Source: Nemertoderma westbladi (Eukaryota > Xenacoelomorpha > Nemertodermatida > Nemertodermatidae). Taken from it: 64,000 nt of DNA. Below, in pieces: positions 31,904 to 46,684 of this stretch. The position numbers and the translations under genes are program-made. The stretch spans positions 1-64,000 of the forward strand of contig JAUCBJ010009043.1 of NCBI GenBank assembly GCA_032718475.1, in the 5' to 3' direction. The notes under the pieces are model-generated. The model did no database searches. It saw only the letters and a list, made by a program, of their open reading frames with translations, and was not told the DNA's origin. The number at the start of each line of letters is the position of its first letter. Position 1 is the first letter of the stretch.

Positions 31904-34900
31904 GTAAATTTACACACTTATATTATTTTGATGATAAATTTAAAAGTTTATTTGAAGATTAATTCTAATATTACGGCAATTGTTTGTGGCTGTTACAACA
32001 TTCCTGCAATTGTTTGTGGCTGTTACAACATTGTGACAATTGATTGTGGCTGTCACAACATAACGACAATTGTTTGTAGCTGTCACAACATTCGTACAAT
32101 TGTTTGTGGCAGTCCCAACATTGCGACAACTGTTTATGGCTGTCACAACATTCAGACAATTGTTTGTGGCTGTTACAACATTGTGACAATTGATTGTGGC
32201 TGTCACAACATTACGACAATTGTTTGTAGCTGTCACAACATTCGTACAATTGTTTGTGGCTGTCACAACATTACGACAATTGTTTGTGGCTGTCACAACA
32301 TTGCGAAAATTGTTTGTAGCTTTCACAACATTACGACAATTGTTTGTTGCTGTCACAACATTACGACAATTGTTTGTGGCTGTAACAACATTGCGACAAT
32401 TGTTTGTTGCTGTCACAACATTACGACAATTGTTTGTGGCTGTCACAACCTTGCGACAATTGTTTCTGACTGTCACAACATTACGATATATTTTGTGGCT
32501 GTCATAATATTGCGACAATTGTTTGTGGCTGTCACAATATTGCGACAATTGTTTTTGCCTGTCACAACATTACGACAATTGTTTGTGGCTGTCACAACAT
32601 TCGGACAATTGTTTGTGGCTGTCACAACATTACGACAATTGTTTGTGACTGTTACAACATTGCGACAATTGTTTGTGGCTGTCACAACATTCGGACAATT
32701 GTTTGTGGCAGTCCCAACATTACGACAATTTTTTACGGCTGTCACAACAATCCGGCAATTGTTTGCGGCTGTCACAACATTCCGGAAATTGTTTGTAGCT
32801 GTCACAACAATACGACTATTATTTGTGGCTGTCACACCATTACGACAATTGTTTGTGGCTGTCACAACATTCCGACAATTGTTTGCGGCTGTTACAATAT
32901 TACGACAATTGTTTGTGGCTGTCACAACGTTACGAAAATTGTTTTCTGCTGTCACAATATTCCGACAATTGTTTGCGGCTGTCACAATATTACGACAATT
33001 GTTTGTGGCTGTCAAAACATTACGACAATTGTTTGTGGCTGTCACAACCTTGCGACAATTGTTTGTTGCTGTCACAACATTGCGACAATTTTTTGTGGCT
33101 ATCACAACATTTCGACCATTGTTTGCGGCTGTCACAATATTACGACAATTGTTTGTGGCTGTCACAACATTACGACAATTGTTTGTGGCTGTCACAACCT
33201 TGCGATAATTGTTTGTGGCTGTCACAACATTGCGACAATTTGTTGTGGCTGTCACAACATTTCGACCATTTTTTGTGGCTGTCACAACATTCCGGCAATT
33301 GTACGCGGCTGTCACAACATTACGACAATTGTTTGTAGCTGTCACAATACTGCGACAATTGTTTGTGGCTGTCTCAACATTCCGACAATTGTTTGTAGCT
33401 GTCCCGGTTGCACGGCAGACTGCTACACTGCAGTTGTTTGTGGCTGATGCAGAATTCCTCCATTGTTTGTGCGTATTACAAAACTACGACATTTGTTTGT
33501 GGCTGTCACAACATTCCGGCATTTGTTTGCAAATGTTACAACATTCTGAAATTTTTTGTGACTGTCACAACATTACGACAATTTATTGTGGCTGTCACAA
33601 TATTGCTACAATTGTTTGTGGCTATCACAATATTACGACAATTGTTTGTGGTTGTCACAACATTACGACAATTTTTTACGGCTGTCACAACAATCCGGCA
33701 ATTGTTTGCGGCTGTCACAACATTCCGGAAATTGTTTGTAGCTGTCACAACAATACGACTATTATTTGTGGCTGTCACACCATTACGACAATTGTTTGTG
33801 GCTGTCACAACATTCCGACAATTGTTTGCGGCTGTTACAATATTACGACAATTGTTTGTGGCTGTCACAACGTTACGAAAATTGTTTTCTGCTGTCACAA
33901 TATTCCGACAATTGTTTGCGGCTGTCACAATATTACGACAATTGTTTGTGGCTGTCAAAACATTACGACAATTGTTTGTGGCTGTCACAACCTTGCGACA
34001 ATTGTTTGTTGCTGTCACAACATTGCGACAATTTTTTGTGGCTATCACAACATTTCGACCATTGTTTGCGGCTGTCACAATATTACGACAATTGTTTGTG
34101 GCTGTCACAACATTACGACAATTGTTTGTGGCTGTCACAACCTTGCGATAATTGTTTGTGGCTGTCACAACATTGCGACAATTTGTTGTGGCTGTCACAA
34201 CATTTCGACCATTTTTTGTGGCTGTCACAACATTCCGGCAATTGTACGCGGCTGTCACAACATTACGACAATTGTTTGTAGCTGTCACAATACTGCGACA
34301 ATTGTTTGTGGCTGTCTCAACATTCCGACAATTGTTTGTAGCTGTCCCGGTTGCACGGCAGACTGCTACACTGCAGTTGTTTGTGGCTGATGCAGAATTC
34401 CTCCATTGTTTGTGCGTATTACAAAACTACGACATTTGTTTGTGGCTGTCACAACATTCCGGCATTTGTTTGCAAATGTTACAACATTCTGAAATTTTTT
34501 GTGACTGTCACAACATTACGACAATTTATTGTGGCTGTCACAATATTGCTACAATTGTTTGTGGCTATCACAATATTGCGACAATTGTTTGTAGCTGTCA
34601 CAACATTCGTACAATTGTTTGTGGCTGTCACAACATTACGACAATTGTTTGTAGCTGTCACAACATTCGTACAATTGTTTGTGGCAGTCACAACATTACG
34701 ACAATTGTTTGTGGCTGTCACAACATTGCGACAATTGTTTGTAGCTGTCACAACATTACGACAATTGTTTGTGGTTGTCACAACATTACGACAATTGTTT
34801 GTGGCTGTTACAACATTGTGACAATTGATTGTGGCTGTCACAACATTACGACAATTGTTTGTAGCTGTCACAACATTCGTACAATTGTTTGTGGCTGTCA

Positions 34901-35449
34901 CAACATTACGACAATTGTTTGTGGCTGTCACAACATTGCGACAATTGTTTGTAGCTGTCACAACATTACGACAATTGTTTGTTGCTGTCACAACATTACG
35001 ACAATTGTTTGTGGCTGTAACAACATTGCGACAATTGTTTGTGGCTGTCACAACATTACGACAATTGTTTGTGGCTGTCACAACCTTGCGACAATTGTTT
35101 GTGACTGTCACAACATTACGATATTTTTTGTGGCTGTCAAAATATTTCGACAATTGTTTGTGGCTGTCACAATATTGCGACAATTGTTTTTGGCTGTCAC
35201 AACATTACGACAATTGTTTGTGGCAGTCCCAACATTGCGACAACTGTTTGTGGCTGTTACAAAATTACTACAATTGATTGTGGCTGTTACAATATTCCGA
35301 AGTTGTTTGTGACTGTCCCAACACAGTTAGTTTTAGCTGTGAGATTTTGTGTGTGAAACTACCATGGTAAGAGGTTTGCAAGAGTTACTTTTTGCAAACC
35401 TGCAAGCATTGTTTCTTAACACAATCCAATGTATCTATATTTTTTCTAG

Positions 35450-35578
35450 TTTAACGAAGAAATTGACGACATAACGGATAATATTCCGTTGATATTGGGT
35501 GGCTCTGCTGCTCCTGATAAGCAACCGATCTGCATAAGCGATCTTGATCTACTCGATGACCTCACCGCTGATAAAGTG
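35450..35578 (+). CDS. Cassette 10 candidate exon (type B)
   Basis: Leader ATG at 35364-35366. It is the 3,675-bp tandem copy of cassette 9, with the same exon. Confidence 0.42.
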
Positions 35579-38181
35579 GTAAATTTACACACTTATATTA
35601 TTTTGATGATAAATTTAAAAGTTTATTTGAAGATTAATTCTAATATTACGGCAATTGTTTGTGGCTGTTACAACATTCCTGCAATTGTTTGTGGCTGTTA
35701 CAACATTGTGACAATTGATTGTGGCTGTCACAACATAACGACAATTGTTTGTAGCTGTCACAACATTCGTACAATTGTTTGTGGCAGTCCCAACATTGCG
35801 ACAACTGTTTATGGCTGTCACAACATTCAGACAATTGTTTGTGGCTGTTACAACATTGTGACAATTGATTGTGGCTGTCACAACATTACGACAATTGTTT
35901 GTAGCTGTCACAACATTCGTACAATTGTTTGTGGCTGTCACAACATTACGACAATTGTTTGTGGCTGTCACAACATTGCGAAAATTGTTTGTAGCTTTCA
36001 CAACATTACGACAATTGTTTGTTGCTGTCACAACATTACGACAATTGTTTGTGGCTGTAACAACATTGCGACAATTGTTTGTTGCTGTCACAACATTACG
36101 ACAATTGTTTGTGGCTGTCACAACCTTGCGACAATTGTTTCTGACTGTCACAACATTACGATATATTTTGTGGCTGTCATAATATTGCGACAATTGTTTG
36201 TGGCTGTCACAATATTGCGACAATTGTTTTTGCCTGTCACAACATTACGACAATTGTTTGTGGCTGTCACAACATTCGGACAATTGTTTGTGGCTGTCAC
36301 AACATTACGACAATTGTTTGTGACTGTTACAACATTGCGACAATTGTTTGTGGCTGTCACAACATTCGGACAATTGTTTGTGGCAGTCCCAACATTACGA
36401 CAATTTTTTACGGCTGTCACAACAATCCGGCAATTGTTTGCGGCTGTCACAACATTCCGGAAATTGTTTGTAGCTGTCACAACAATACGACTATTATTTG
36501 TGGCTGTCACACCATTACGACAATTGTTTGTGGCTGTCACAACATTCCGACAATTGTTTGCGGCTGTTACAATATTACGACAATTGTTTGTGGCTGTCAC
36601 AACGTTACGAAAATTGTTTTCTGCTGTCACAATATTCCGACAATTGTTTGCGGCTGTCACAATATTACGACAATTGTTTGTGGCTGTCAAAACATTACGA
36701 CAATTGTTTGTGGCTGTCACAACCTTGCGACAATTGTTTGTTGCTGTCACAACATTGCGACAATTTTTTGTGGCTATCACAACATTTCGACCATTGTTTG
36801 CGGCTGTCACAATATTACGACAATTGTTTGTGGCTGTCACAACATTACGACAATTGTTTGTGGCTGTCACAACCTTGCGATAATTGTTTGTGGCTGTCAC
36901 AACATTGCGACAATTTGTTGTGGCTGTCACAACATTTCGACCATTTTTTGTGGCTGTCACAACATTCCGGCAATTGTACGCGGCTGTCACAACATTACGA
37001 CAATTGTTTGTAGCTGTCACAATACTGCGACAATTGTTTGTGGCTGTCTCAACATTCCGACAATTGTTTGTAGCTGTCCCGGTTGCACGGCAGACTGCTA
37101 CACTGCAGTTGTTTGTGGCTGATGCAGAATTCCTCCATTGTTTGTGCGTATTACAAAACTACGACATTTGTTTGTGGCTGTCACAACATTCCGGCATTTG
37201 TTTGCAAATGTTACAACATTCTGAAATTTTTTGTGACTGTCACAACATTACGACAATTTATTGTGGCTGTCACAATATTGCTACAATTGTTTGTGGCTAT
37301 CACAATATTGCGACAATTGTTTGTAGCTGTCACAACATTCGTACAATTGTTTGTGGCTGTCACAACATTACGACAATTGTTTGTAGCTGTCACAACATTC
37401 GTACAATTGTTTGTGGCAGTCACAACATTACGACAATTGTTTGTGGCTGTCACAACATTGCGACAATTGTTTGTAGCTGTCACAACATTACGACAATTGT
37501 TTGTGGTTGTCACAACATTACGACAATTGTTTGTGGCTGTTACAACATTGTGACAATTGATTGTGGCTGTCACAACATTACGACAATTGTTTGTAGCTGT
37601 CACAACATTCGTACAATTGTTTGTGGCTGTCACAACATTACGACAATTGTTTGTGGCTGTCACAACATTGCGACAATTGTTTGTAGCTGTCACAACATTA
37701 CGACAATTGTTTGTTGCTGTCACAACATTACGACAATTGTTTGTGGCTGTAACAACATTGCGACAATTGTTTGTGGCTGTCACAACATTACGACAATTGT
37801 TTGTGGCTGTCACAACCTTGCGACAATTGTTTGTGACTGTCACAACATTACGATATTTTTTGTGGCTGTCAAAATATTTCGACAATTGTTTGTGGCTGTC
37901 ACAATATTGCGACAATTGTTTTTGGCTGTCACAACATTACGACAATTGTTTGTGGCAGTCCCAACATTGCGACAACTGTTTGTGGCTGTTACAAAATTAC
38001 TACAATTGATTGTGGCTGTTACAATATTCCGAAGTTGTTTGTGACTGTCCCAACACAGTTAGTTTTAGCTGTGAGATTTTGTGTGTGAAACTACCATGGT
38101 AAGAGGTTTGCAAGAGTTACTTTTTGCAAACCTGCAAGCATTGTTTCTTAACACAATCCAATGTATCTATATTTTTTCTAG

Positions 38182-38310
38182 TTTAACGAAGAAATTGACG
38201 ACATAACGGATAATATTCCGTTGATATTGGGTGGCTCTGCTGCTCCTGATAAGCAACCGATCTGCATAAGCGATCTTGATCTACTCGATGACCTCACCGC
38301 TGATAAAGTG
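38182..38310 (+). CDS. Cassette 11 candidate exon (type B)
   Basis: Leader ATG at 38096-38098. It is the partner of cassette 4 at +14,137 bp. Confidence 0.42.
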
Positions 38311-39371
38311 GTAAATTTACACACTTATATTATTTTGATGATAAATTTAAAAGTTTATTTGAAGATTAATTCTAATATTACGGCAATTGTTTGTGGCTGT
38401 TACAACATTCCTGCAATTGTTTGTGGCTGTTACAACATTGTGACAATTGATTGTGGCTGTCACAACATAACGACAATTGTTTGTAGCTGTCACAACATTC
38501 GTACAATTGTTTGTGGCAGTCCCAACATTGCGACAACTGTTTATGGCTGTCACAACATTCAGACAATTGTTTGTGGCTGTTACAACATTGTGACAATTGA
38601 TTGTGGCTGTCACAACATTACGACAATTGTTTGTAGCTGTCACAACATTCGTACAATTGTTTGTGGCTGTCACAACATTACGACAATTGTTTGTGGCTGT
38701 CACAACATTGCGAAAATTGTTTGTAGCTTTCACAACATTACGACAATTGTTTGTTGCTGTCACAACATTACGACAATTGTTTGTGGCTGTAACAACATTG
38801 CGACAATTGTTTGTTGCTGTCACAACATTACGACAATTGTTTGTGGCTGTCACAACCTTGCGACAATTGTTTCTGACTGTCACAACATTACGATATATTT
38901 TGTGGCTGTCATAATATTGCGACAATTGTTTGTGGCTGTCACAATATTGCGACAATTGTTTTTGCCTGTCACAACATTACGACAATTGTTTGTGGCTGTC
39001 ACAACATTCGGACAATTGTTTGTGGCTGTCACAACATTACGACAATTGTTTGTGACTGTTACAACATTGCGACAATTGTTTGTGGCTGTCACAACATTCG
39101 GACAATTGTTTGTGGCAGTCCCAACATTGCGACAAATGTTTGTGGCTGTCACAACATTCAGACAATTGTTTGTGGCTGTTACAAAATTACTACAATTGAT
39201 TGTGGCTGTCACAATAATCCGAAGTTGTTTGTGACTGTCCCAACACAGTTAGTTTTAGCTGTAAGATATTGTGTGTGAAACTACCATGGTAAGAGGTTTG
39301 CAAGAGTTACTTTTTGCAAACCTGCAAGCATTGTTTATTAACACAATCCAATGTATCTATATTTTTTCTAG

Positions 39372-39500
39372 TTTAGCGAAGAAATTGACGTCATAACGGA
39401 TAATATTCCGTTGATATTGGGTGGCTCTGCTGCTCCTGATAAGCAACCGATCTGCATAAGCGATGTTGATCTGCTCGATGAACCCACCGCTGATAAAGAG
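39372..39500 (+). CDS. Cassette 12 candidate exon (type C)
   Basis: Leader ATG at 39286-39288. It is the partner of cassette 5 and shares its post-donor TAA. Confidence 0.42.
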
Positions 39501-40515
39501 GTAAATTTACACACTTATATTATTTTGATGATAAATTTAAAAGTTTAATTGAAGATTAATTCTAATATTACGGCAATTGTTTGTGGCTGTTACAACATTG
39601 TGACAATTGTTTGTGGCTTTCAAAACATTACGAAAATCGTTTGTTGCTGTCACAATATTACGACAGTTTGTTGTGGCTGTCACAACATTTCGACCATTGT
39701 TTGTGGCTTTCAAAACATTACGAAAATCGTTTGTTGCTGTCACAACATTGCGACAATTGTTTGTGGCTGTCTCAACATTACGAAAATTGTTTGTAGCTGT
39801 CACAATATTGAGACAATTGTTTGTGGCTGTCACAACATTACGACAATTGTTTGTGGCTGTCACAACATTACGACAATTGTTTGTGGCTTTCAAAACATTA
39901 CGAAAATCGTTTGTAGCTGTCACAACATTGCGACAATTGTTTGTGGCTGTCTCAACATTACGAAAATTGTTTGTAGCTGTCCCGGTTGCACGGCATACTG
40001 CAACACAGCAGTTGTTCGTGGCTGATACAGAATTTCTCCATTGTTTGTGCGTATCACAAAACTACGACTATTGTTTGTGGCTGTCATAACATTCTGGCAA
40101 TTGTTTGCGGCTGTCACAACATTCTGAAATTGTTTGTGACTGTCACAACATTACGAAAATTTTTTGTGGCTGTCATAATATTGCGACAATTGTTTGTGGC
40201 TGTCACAATATTGCGACAATTGCTTGTGGCTGTCACAACATTACTACAATTGTTTGTGGGTGTCACAACATTCGTACAATTGTTTGTGGCAGTCCCAACA
40301 TTGCGACAACTGTTTGTGGCTGTTACAAAATTACTACAATTGATTGTGGCTGTTACAATATTCCGAAGTTGTTTGTGACTGTCCCAACACAGTTAGTTTT
40401 AGCTGTGAGATTTTGTGTGTGAAACTACCATGGTAAGAGGTTTGCAAGAGTTACTTTTTGCAAACCTGCAAGCATTGTTTCTTAACACAATCCAATGTAT
40501 CTATATTTTTTCTAG

Positions 40516-40644
40516 TTTAACGAAGAAATTGACGACATAACGGATAATATTCCGTTGATATTGGGTGGCTCTGCTGCTCCTGATAAGCAACCGATCTGCA
40601 TAAGCGATCTTGATCTACTCGATGACCTCACCGCTGATAAAGTG
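40516..40644 (+). CDS. Cassette 13 candidate exon (type B)
   Basis: Leader ATG at 40430-40432. It is the partner of cassette 6. Confidence 0.42.
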
Positions 40645-41705
40645 GTAAATTTACACACTTATATTATTTTGATGATAAATTTAAAAGTTTATTTGAAGAT
40701 TAATTCTAATATTACGGCAATTGTTTGTGGCTGTTACAACATTCCTGCAATTGTTTGTGGCTGTTACAACATTGTGACAATTGATTGTGGCTGTCACAAC
40801 ATAACGACAATTGTTTGTAGCTGTCACAACATTCGTACAATTGTTTGTGGCAGTCCCAACATTGCGACAACTGTTTATGGCTGTCACAACATTCAGACAA
40901 TTGTTTGTGGCTGTTACAACATTGTGACAATTGATTGTGGCTGTCACAACATTACGACAATTGTTTGTAGCTGTCACAACATTCGTACAATTGTTTGTGG
41001 CTGTCACAACATTACGACAATTGTTTGTGGCTGTCACAACATTGCGAAAATTGTTTGTAGCTTTCACAACATTACGACAATTGTTTGTTGCTGTCACAAC
41101 ATTACGACAATTGTTTGTGGCTGTAACAACATTGCGACAATTGTTTGTTGCTGTCACAACATTACGACAATTGTTTGTGGCTGTCACAACCTTGCGACAA
41201 TTGTTTCTGACTGTCACAACATTACGATATATTTTGTGGCTGTCATAATATTGCGACAATTGTTTGTGGCTGTCACAATATTGCGACAATTGTTTTTGCC
41301 TGTCACAACATTACGACAATTGTTTGTGGCTGTCACAACATTCGGACAATTGTTTGTGGCTGTCACAACATTACGACAATTGTTTGTGACTGTTACAACA
41401 TTGCGACAATTGTTTGTGGCTGTCACAACATTCGGACAATTGTTTGTGGCAGTCCCAACATTGCGACAAATGTTTGTGGCTGTCACAACATTCAGACAAT
41501 TGTTTGTGGCTGTTACAAAATTACTACAATTGATTGTGGCTGTCACAATAATCCGAAGTTGTTTGTGACTGTCCCAACACAGTTAGTTTTAGCTGTAAGA
41601 TATTGTGTGTGAAACTACCATGGTAAGAGGTTTGCAAGAGTTACTTTTTGCAAACCTGCAAGCATTGTTTATTAACACAATCCAATGTATCTATATTTTT
41701 TCTAG

Positions 41706-41834
41706 TTTAGCGAAGAAATTGACGTCATAACGGATAATATTCCGTTGATATTGGGTGGCTCTGCTGCTCCTGATAAGCAACCGATCTGCATAAGCGATGT
41801 TGATCTGCTCGATGAACCCACCGCTGATAAAGAG
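41706..41834 (+). CDS. Cassette 14 candidate exon (type C)
   Basis: Leader ATG at 41620-41622. It is the partner of cassette 7, but the post-donor TAA is absent here (GTTTATTTG near 41877). The flank thus follows the common version while the exon is type C, a sign of conversion or exchange between cassettes. Confidence 0.42.
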
Positions 41835-42998
41835 GTAAATTTACACACTTATATTATTTTGATGATAAATTTAAAAGTTTATTTGAAGATTAATTCTAAT
41901 ATTACGGCAATTGTTTGTGGCTGTTACAACATTGTGACAATTGTTTGTGGCTTTCAAAACATTACGAAAATCGTTTGTTGCTGTCACAATATTACGACAG
42001 TTTGTTGTGGCTGTCACAACATTTCGACCATTGTTTGTGGCTTTCAAAACATTACGAAAATCGTTTGTTGCTGTCACAACATTGCGACAATTGTTTGTGG
42101 CTGTCTCAACATTACGAAAATTGTTTGTAGCTGTCACAATATTGAGACAATTGTTTGTGGCTGTCACAACATTACGACAATTGTTTGTGGCTGTCACAAC
42201 ATTACGACAATTGTTTGTGGCTTTCAAAACATTACGAAAATCGTTTGTAGCTGTCACAACATTGCGACAATTGTTTGTGGCTGTCTCAACATTACGAAAA
42301 TTGTTTGTAGCTGTCCCGGTTGCACGGCATACTGCAACACAGCAGTTGTTCGTGGCTGATACAGAATTTCTCCATTGTTTGTGCGTATCACAAAACTACG
42401 ACTATTGTTTGTGGCTGTCATAACATTCTGGCAATTGTTTGCGGCTGTCACAACATTCTGAAATTGTTTGTGACTGTCACAACATTACGAAAATTTTTTG
42501 TGGCTGTCATAATATTGCGACAATTGTTTGTGGCTGTCACAATATTGCGACAATTGCTTGCGGCTGTCACAACATTACTACAATTGTTTGTGGCTGTCAC
42601 AACATTTGGACAATTGTTTGTGGCTGTCTCAACATTCGGACAATTGTTTGTGGCTGTCACAACATTACGACAATTGTTTGTGGCTGTTACAACATTGCGA
42701 CAAATGTTTGTGGCTGTCACAACATTCGGACAATTGTTTGTGGCAGTCCCAACATTGCGACAACTGTTTGTGGCTGTCACAACATTCAGACAATTGTTTG
42801 TGGCTGTCACAAAATTACTACAATTTATTGTGGCGGTCACAATATTCGGAAAATTTTGTTAGTGTCCCAACACAGTTAGTTTTAGCTGTGAGATTTTGTG
42901 TGTGAAACTACCATGGTAAGAGGTTTGCAAGAGTTACTTTTTGCAAACCTGCAAGCATTGTTTATTAACACAATCCAATGTATCTATATTTTTTCTAG

Positions 42999-43127
42999 TT
43001 TAACGAAGAAATTGACAACATAACGGTTAATATTCAGTTGATATTGGGTGGCTCTGCTGCTCCTGATAAGCAACCGATCTGCATAAGCGATGTTGATCTG
43101 CTCGATGACCTCATCGCTGATAAAGAG
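42999..43127 (+). CDS. Cassette 15 candidate exon (type D)
   Basis: Leader ATG at 42913-42915. It is the partner of cassette 8 at +14,137 bp, with the same N7/V10/Q13 set. Confidence 0.42.
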
Positions 43128-43235
43128 GTAAATTTACACACTTATATTATTTTGATGATAAATTTAAAAGTTTATTTGAAGATTAATTCTAATATTACGG
43201 CAATTGTTTGCGGCTGTTACAACATTCCTGCAATT

Positions 43236-46200
43236 GTTTGTGGTTGTCACAACATTGCGACAATTGATTGTGGCTGTCACAATATTACGACAATTGTTTG
43301 TGGTTGTCACAACATTGCGACAATTGTTTGTGGCTGTCACAATATTCCGAAAATTTTTTGTGGCTGTCACAATATTACGACAATTGTTTGTGGCTGTCGC
43401 AACATTAGGATAATTGTTTGTAGCTGTCACAACATTCGGACAATTTTTTGTGGCCGTCACAACATTACGACAATTGTTTGTAGCTGTCACAATATTACGA
43501 CAATTGTTTGTGGCTGTCGTAACATTACGACAATTGTTTGTGGCTGTCACAATATTACGACAATTGTTTGTGGCTGTCACAACATTGTGACAATTGATTG
43601 TGGCTGTCACAATATTACGACAATTGTTTGTAGCTGTCACAATATTACGACAATTCTTTGTGGCTGTCATTACATTGCGACAATTGTATGTGGCTGTCAC
43701 AAGATTGCTACAATTGTTTGTGGTTGTCACAACATTGCGACAATTGTTTGTGGCTGTCACAATAATCCGAAAATTTTTTGTGGCTGCCACAATATTACGA
43801 CAATTGTTTGTGGCTGTCGCAACATTAGGACAATTGTTTGTGGCTGTCACAACATTCGGACAATTGTTTATGGCCATCACAACATTACGACAATTGTTTG
43901 TGGTTGTCACAACATTACGACAATTGTTTGTGGCTGTTACAACATTCGGACAATTGTTTGTGGCCGTCACAACATTACGACAATTGTTTGTAGCTGTCAC
44001 AATATTACGACAATTGTTTGTGGCTGTCGCAATATTACAACAATTGTTTGTGGCTGTCACAACATTCGGACAATTGTTTGTGGTCGTCACAACATTACGA
44101 CAATTGTTTGTGGTTGTCACAACATTACGACAATTTTTTACGGCTGTCACAACAATCCGGCAATTGTTTGCGGCTGTCACAACATTCCGGAAATTGTTTG
44201 TAGCTGTCACAACAATACGACTATTATTTGTGGCTGTCACACCATTACGACAATTGTTTGTGGCTGTCACAACATTCCGACAATTGTTTGCGGCTGTTAC
44301 AATATTACGACAATTGTTTGTGGCTGTCACAACGTTACGAAAATTGTTTTCTGCTGTCACAATATTCCGACAATTGTTTGCGGCTGTCACAATATTACGA
44401 CAATTGTTTGTGGCTGTCAAAACATTACGACAATTGTTTGTGGCTGTCACAACCTTGCGACAATTGTTTGTTGCTGTCACAATTGCGACAATTTTTTGTG
44501 GCTATCACAACATTTCGACCATTGTTTGCGGCTGTCACAATATTACGACAATTGTTTGTGGCTGTCACAACATTACGACAATTGTTTGTGGCTGTCACAA
44601 CCTTGCGATAATTGTTTGTGGCTGTCACAACATTGCGACAATTTGTTGTGGCTGTCACAACATTTCGACCATTTTTTGTGGCTGTCACAACATTCCGGCA
44701 ATTGTACGCGGCTGTCACAACATTACGACAATTGTTTGTAGCTGTCACAATACTGCGACAATTGTTTGTGGCTGTCTCAACATTCCGACAATTGTTTGTA
44801 GCTGTCCCGGTTGCACGGCAGACTGCTACACTGCAGTTGTTTGTGGCTGATGCAGAATTCCTCCATTGTTTGTGCGTATTACAAAACTACGACATTTGTT
44901 TGTGGCTGTCACAACATTCCGGCATTTGTTTGCAAATGTTACAACATTCTGAAATTTTTTGTGACTGTCACAACATTACGACAATTTATTGTGGCTGTCA
45001 CAATATTGCTACAATTGTTTGTGGCTATCACAATATTGCGACAATTGTTTGTAGCTGTCACAACATTCGTACAATTGTTTGTGGCTGTCACAACATTACG
45101 ACAATTGTTTGTAGCTGTCACAACATTCGTACAATTGTTTGTGGCAGTCACAACATTACGACAATTGTTTGTGGCTGTCACAACATTGCGACAATTGTTT
45201 GTAGCTGTCACAACATTACGACAATTGTTTGTGGTTGTCACAACATTACGACAATTGTTTGTGGCTGTTACAACATTGTGACAATTGATTGTGGCTGTCA
45301 CAACATTACGACAATTGTTTGTAGCTGTCACAACATTCGTACAATTGTTTGTGGCTGTCACAACATTACGACAATTGTTTGTGGCTGTCACAACATTGCG
45401 ACAATTGTTTGTAGCTGTCACAACATTACGACAATTGTTTGTTGCTGTCACAACATTACGACAATTGTTTGTGGCTGTAACAACATTGCGACAATTGTTT
45501 GTGGCTGTCACAACATTACGACAATTGTTTGTGGCTGTCACAACCTTGCGACAATTGTTTGTGACTGTCACAACATTACGATATTTTTTGTGGCTGTCAA
45601 AATATTTCGACAATTGTTTGTGGCTGTCACAATATTGCGACAATTGTTTTTGGCTGTCACAACATTACGACAATTGTTTGTGGCTGTCACAACATTCGGA
45701 CAATTGTTTGTGGCTGTCACAACATTACGACAATTGTTTGTGACTGTTACAACATTGCGACAATTGTTTGTGGCTGTCACAACATTCGGACAATTGTTTG
45801 TGGCAGTCCCAACATTGCGACAAATGTTTGTGGCTGTCACAACATTCAGACAATTGTTTGTGGCTGTTACAAAATTACTACAATTGATTGTGGCTGTTAC
45901 AATATTCCGAAGTTGTTTGTGATTGTCCCAACACAGTTAGTTTTAGCTGTGAGATTTTGTGTGTGAAACTACCATGGTAAGAGGTTTGCAAGAGTTACTT
46001 TTTGCAAACCTGCAAGCATTGTTTATTAACACAATCCAAAGTATCTATATTTTTTCTAGTTGAACGAAGAAATTGACGACATAACGGATAATATTCCGTT
46101 GATATTGGGTGGCTCTGCTGCTCCTGATAAGCAACCGATCTGCATAAGCGATCTTGATCTGCTCGATGACCTCATCGCTGATAAAGAGGTAAATTTACAC

Positions 46201-46684
46201 ACTTATATTATTTTGATGATAAATTTAAAAGTTTATTTGAAGATTAATTCTAATATTACGGCAATTGTTTGTGGCTGTTACAACATTCCTGCAATTGTTT
46301 GTGGCTGTCACAATATTACGACAATTGTTTGTGGCTGTCACAACATTGTGACAATTGATTGTGGCTGTCACAATATTACGACAATTGTTTGTATCTGTCA
46401 CAATATTACGACAATTCTTTGTGGCTGTCATTACATTGCGTCAATTGTTTGTGGCTGTCACAATATTGCTACAATTGTTTGTGGTTGTCACAATATTCCG
46501 AAATTTTTTTGTGGCTGTCACAATATTACGACAATTGTTTGTGGCTGTCGCAACATTAGGACAATTGTTTGTAGCTGTCACAACATTCGGACAATTGTTT
46601 GTGGCCGTCACAACATTACGACAATTGTTTGTGGTTGTCACAACATTACGACAATTGTTTGTGGCTGTCACAACATTCGGACAA
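43236..46684. repeat. 3.4-kb segment duplicated at about 54598-58025
   Basis: The segment, including cassette 16, recurs about 11.34 kb downstream around cassette 18 (offset 11,341 at the cassette). A few small indels change the offset along its length. Confidence 0.75.
46060..46188 (+). CDS. Cassette 16 candidate exon (type E)
   Basis: Leader ATG at 45974-45976. Type E starts with TTG (Leu in place of Phe at residue 1) and has I15, A20 and I39. Its mini-intron has AAAGTATC where others have AATGTATC. Confidence 0.42.

Larger units (their letters stand above)
29960..37309. repeat. Higher-order tandem, 3,675 bp x 2, with an internal 943-bp repeat
   Basis: About 29960-33634 is repeated at 33635-37309. 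Within it a stretch at 32.7-33.6 kb recurs 943 bp further on. That internal step also gives a 2,732-bp spacing between cassettes 10 and 11. Confidence 0.8.
37941..45680. repeat. Second copy of the 7.7-kb multi-cassette segment
   Basis: Downstream partner of 23804-31545, carrying cassettes 11-15 in the same order of types (B, C, B, C, D). Confidence 0.85.
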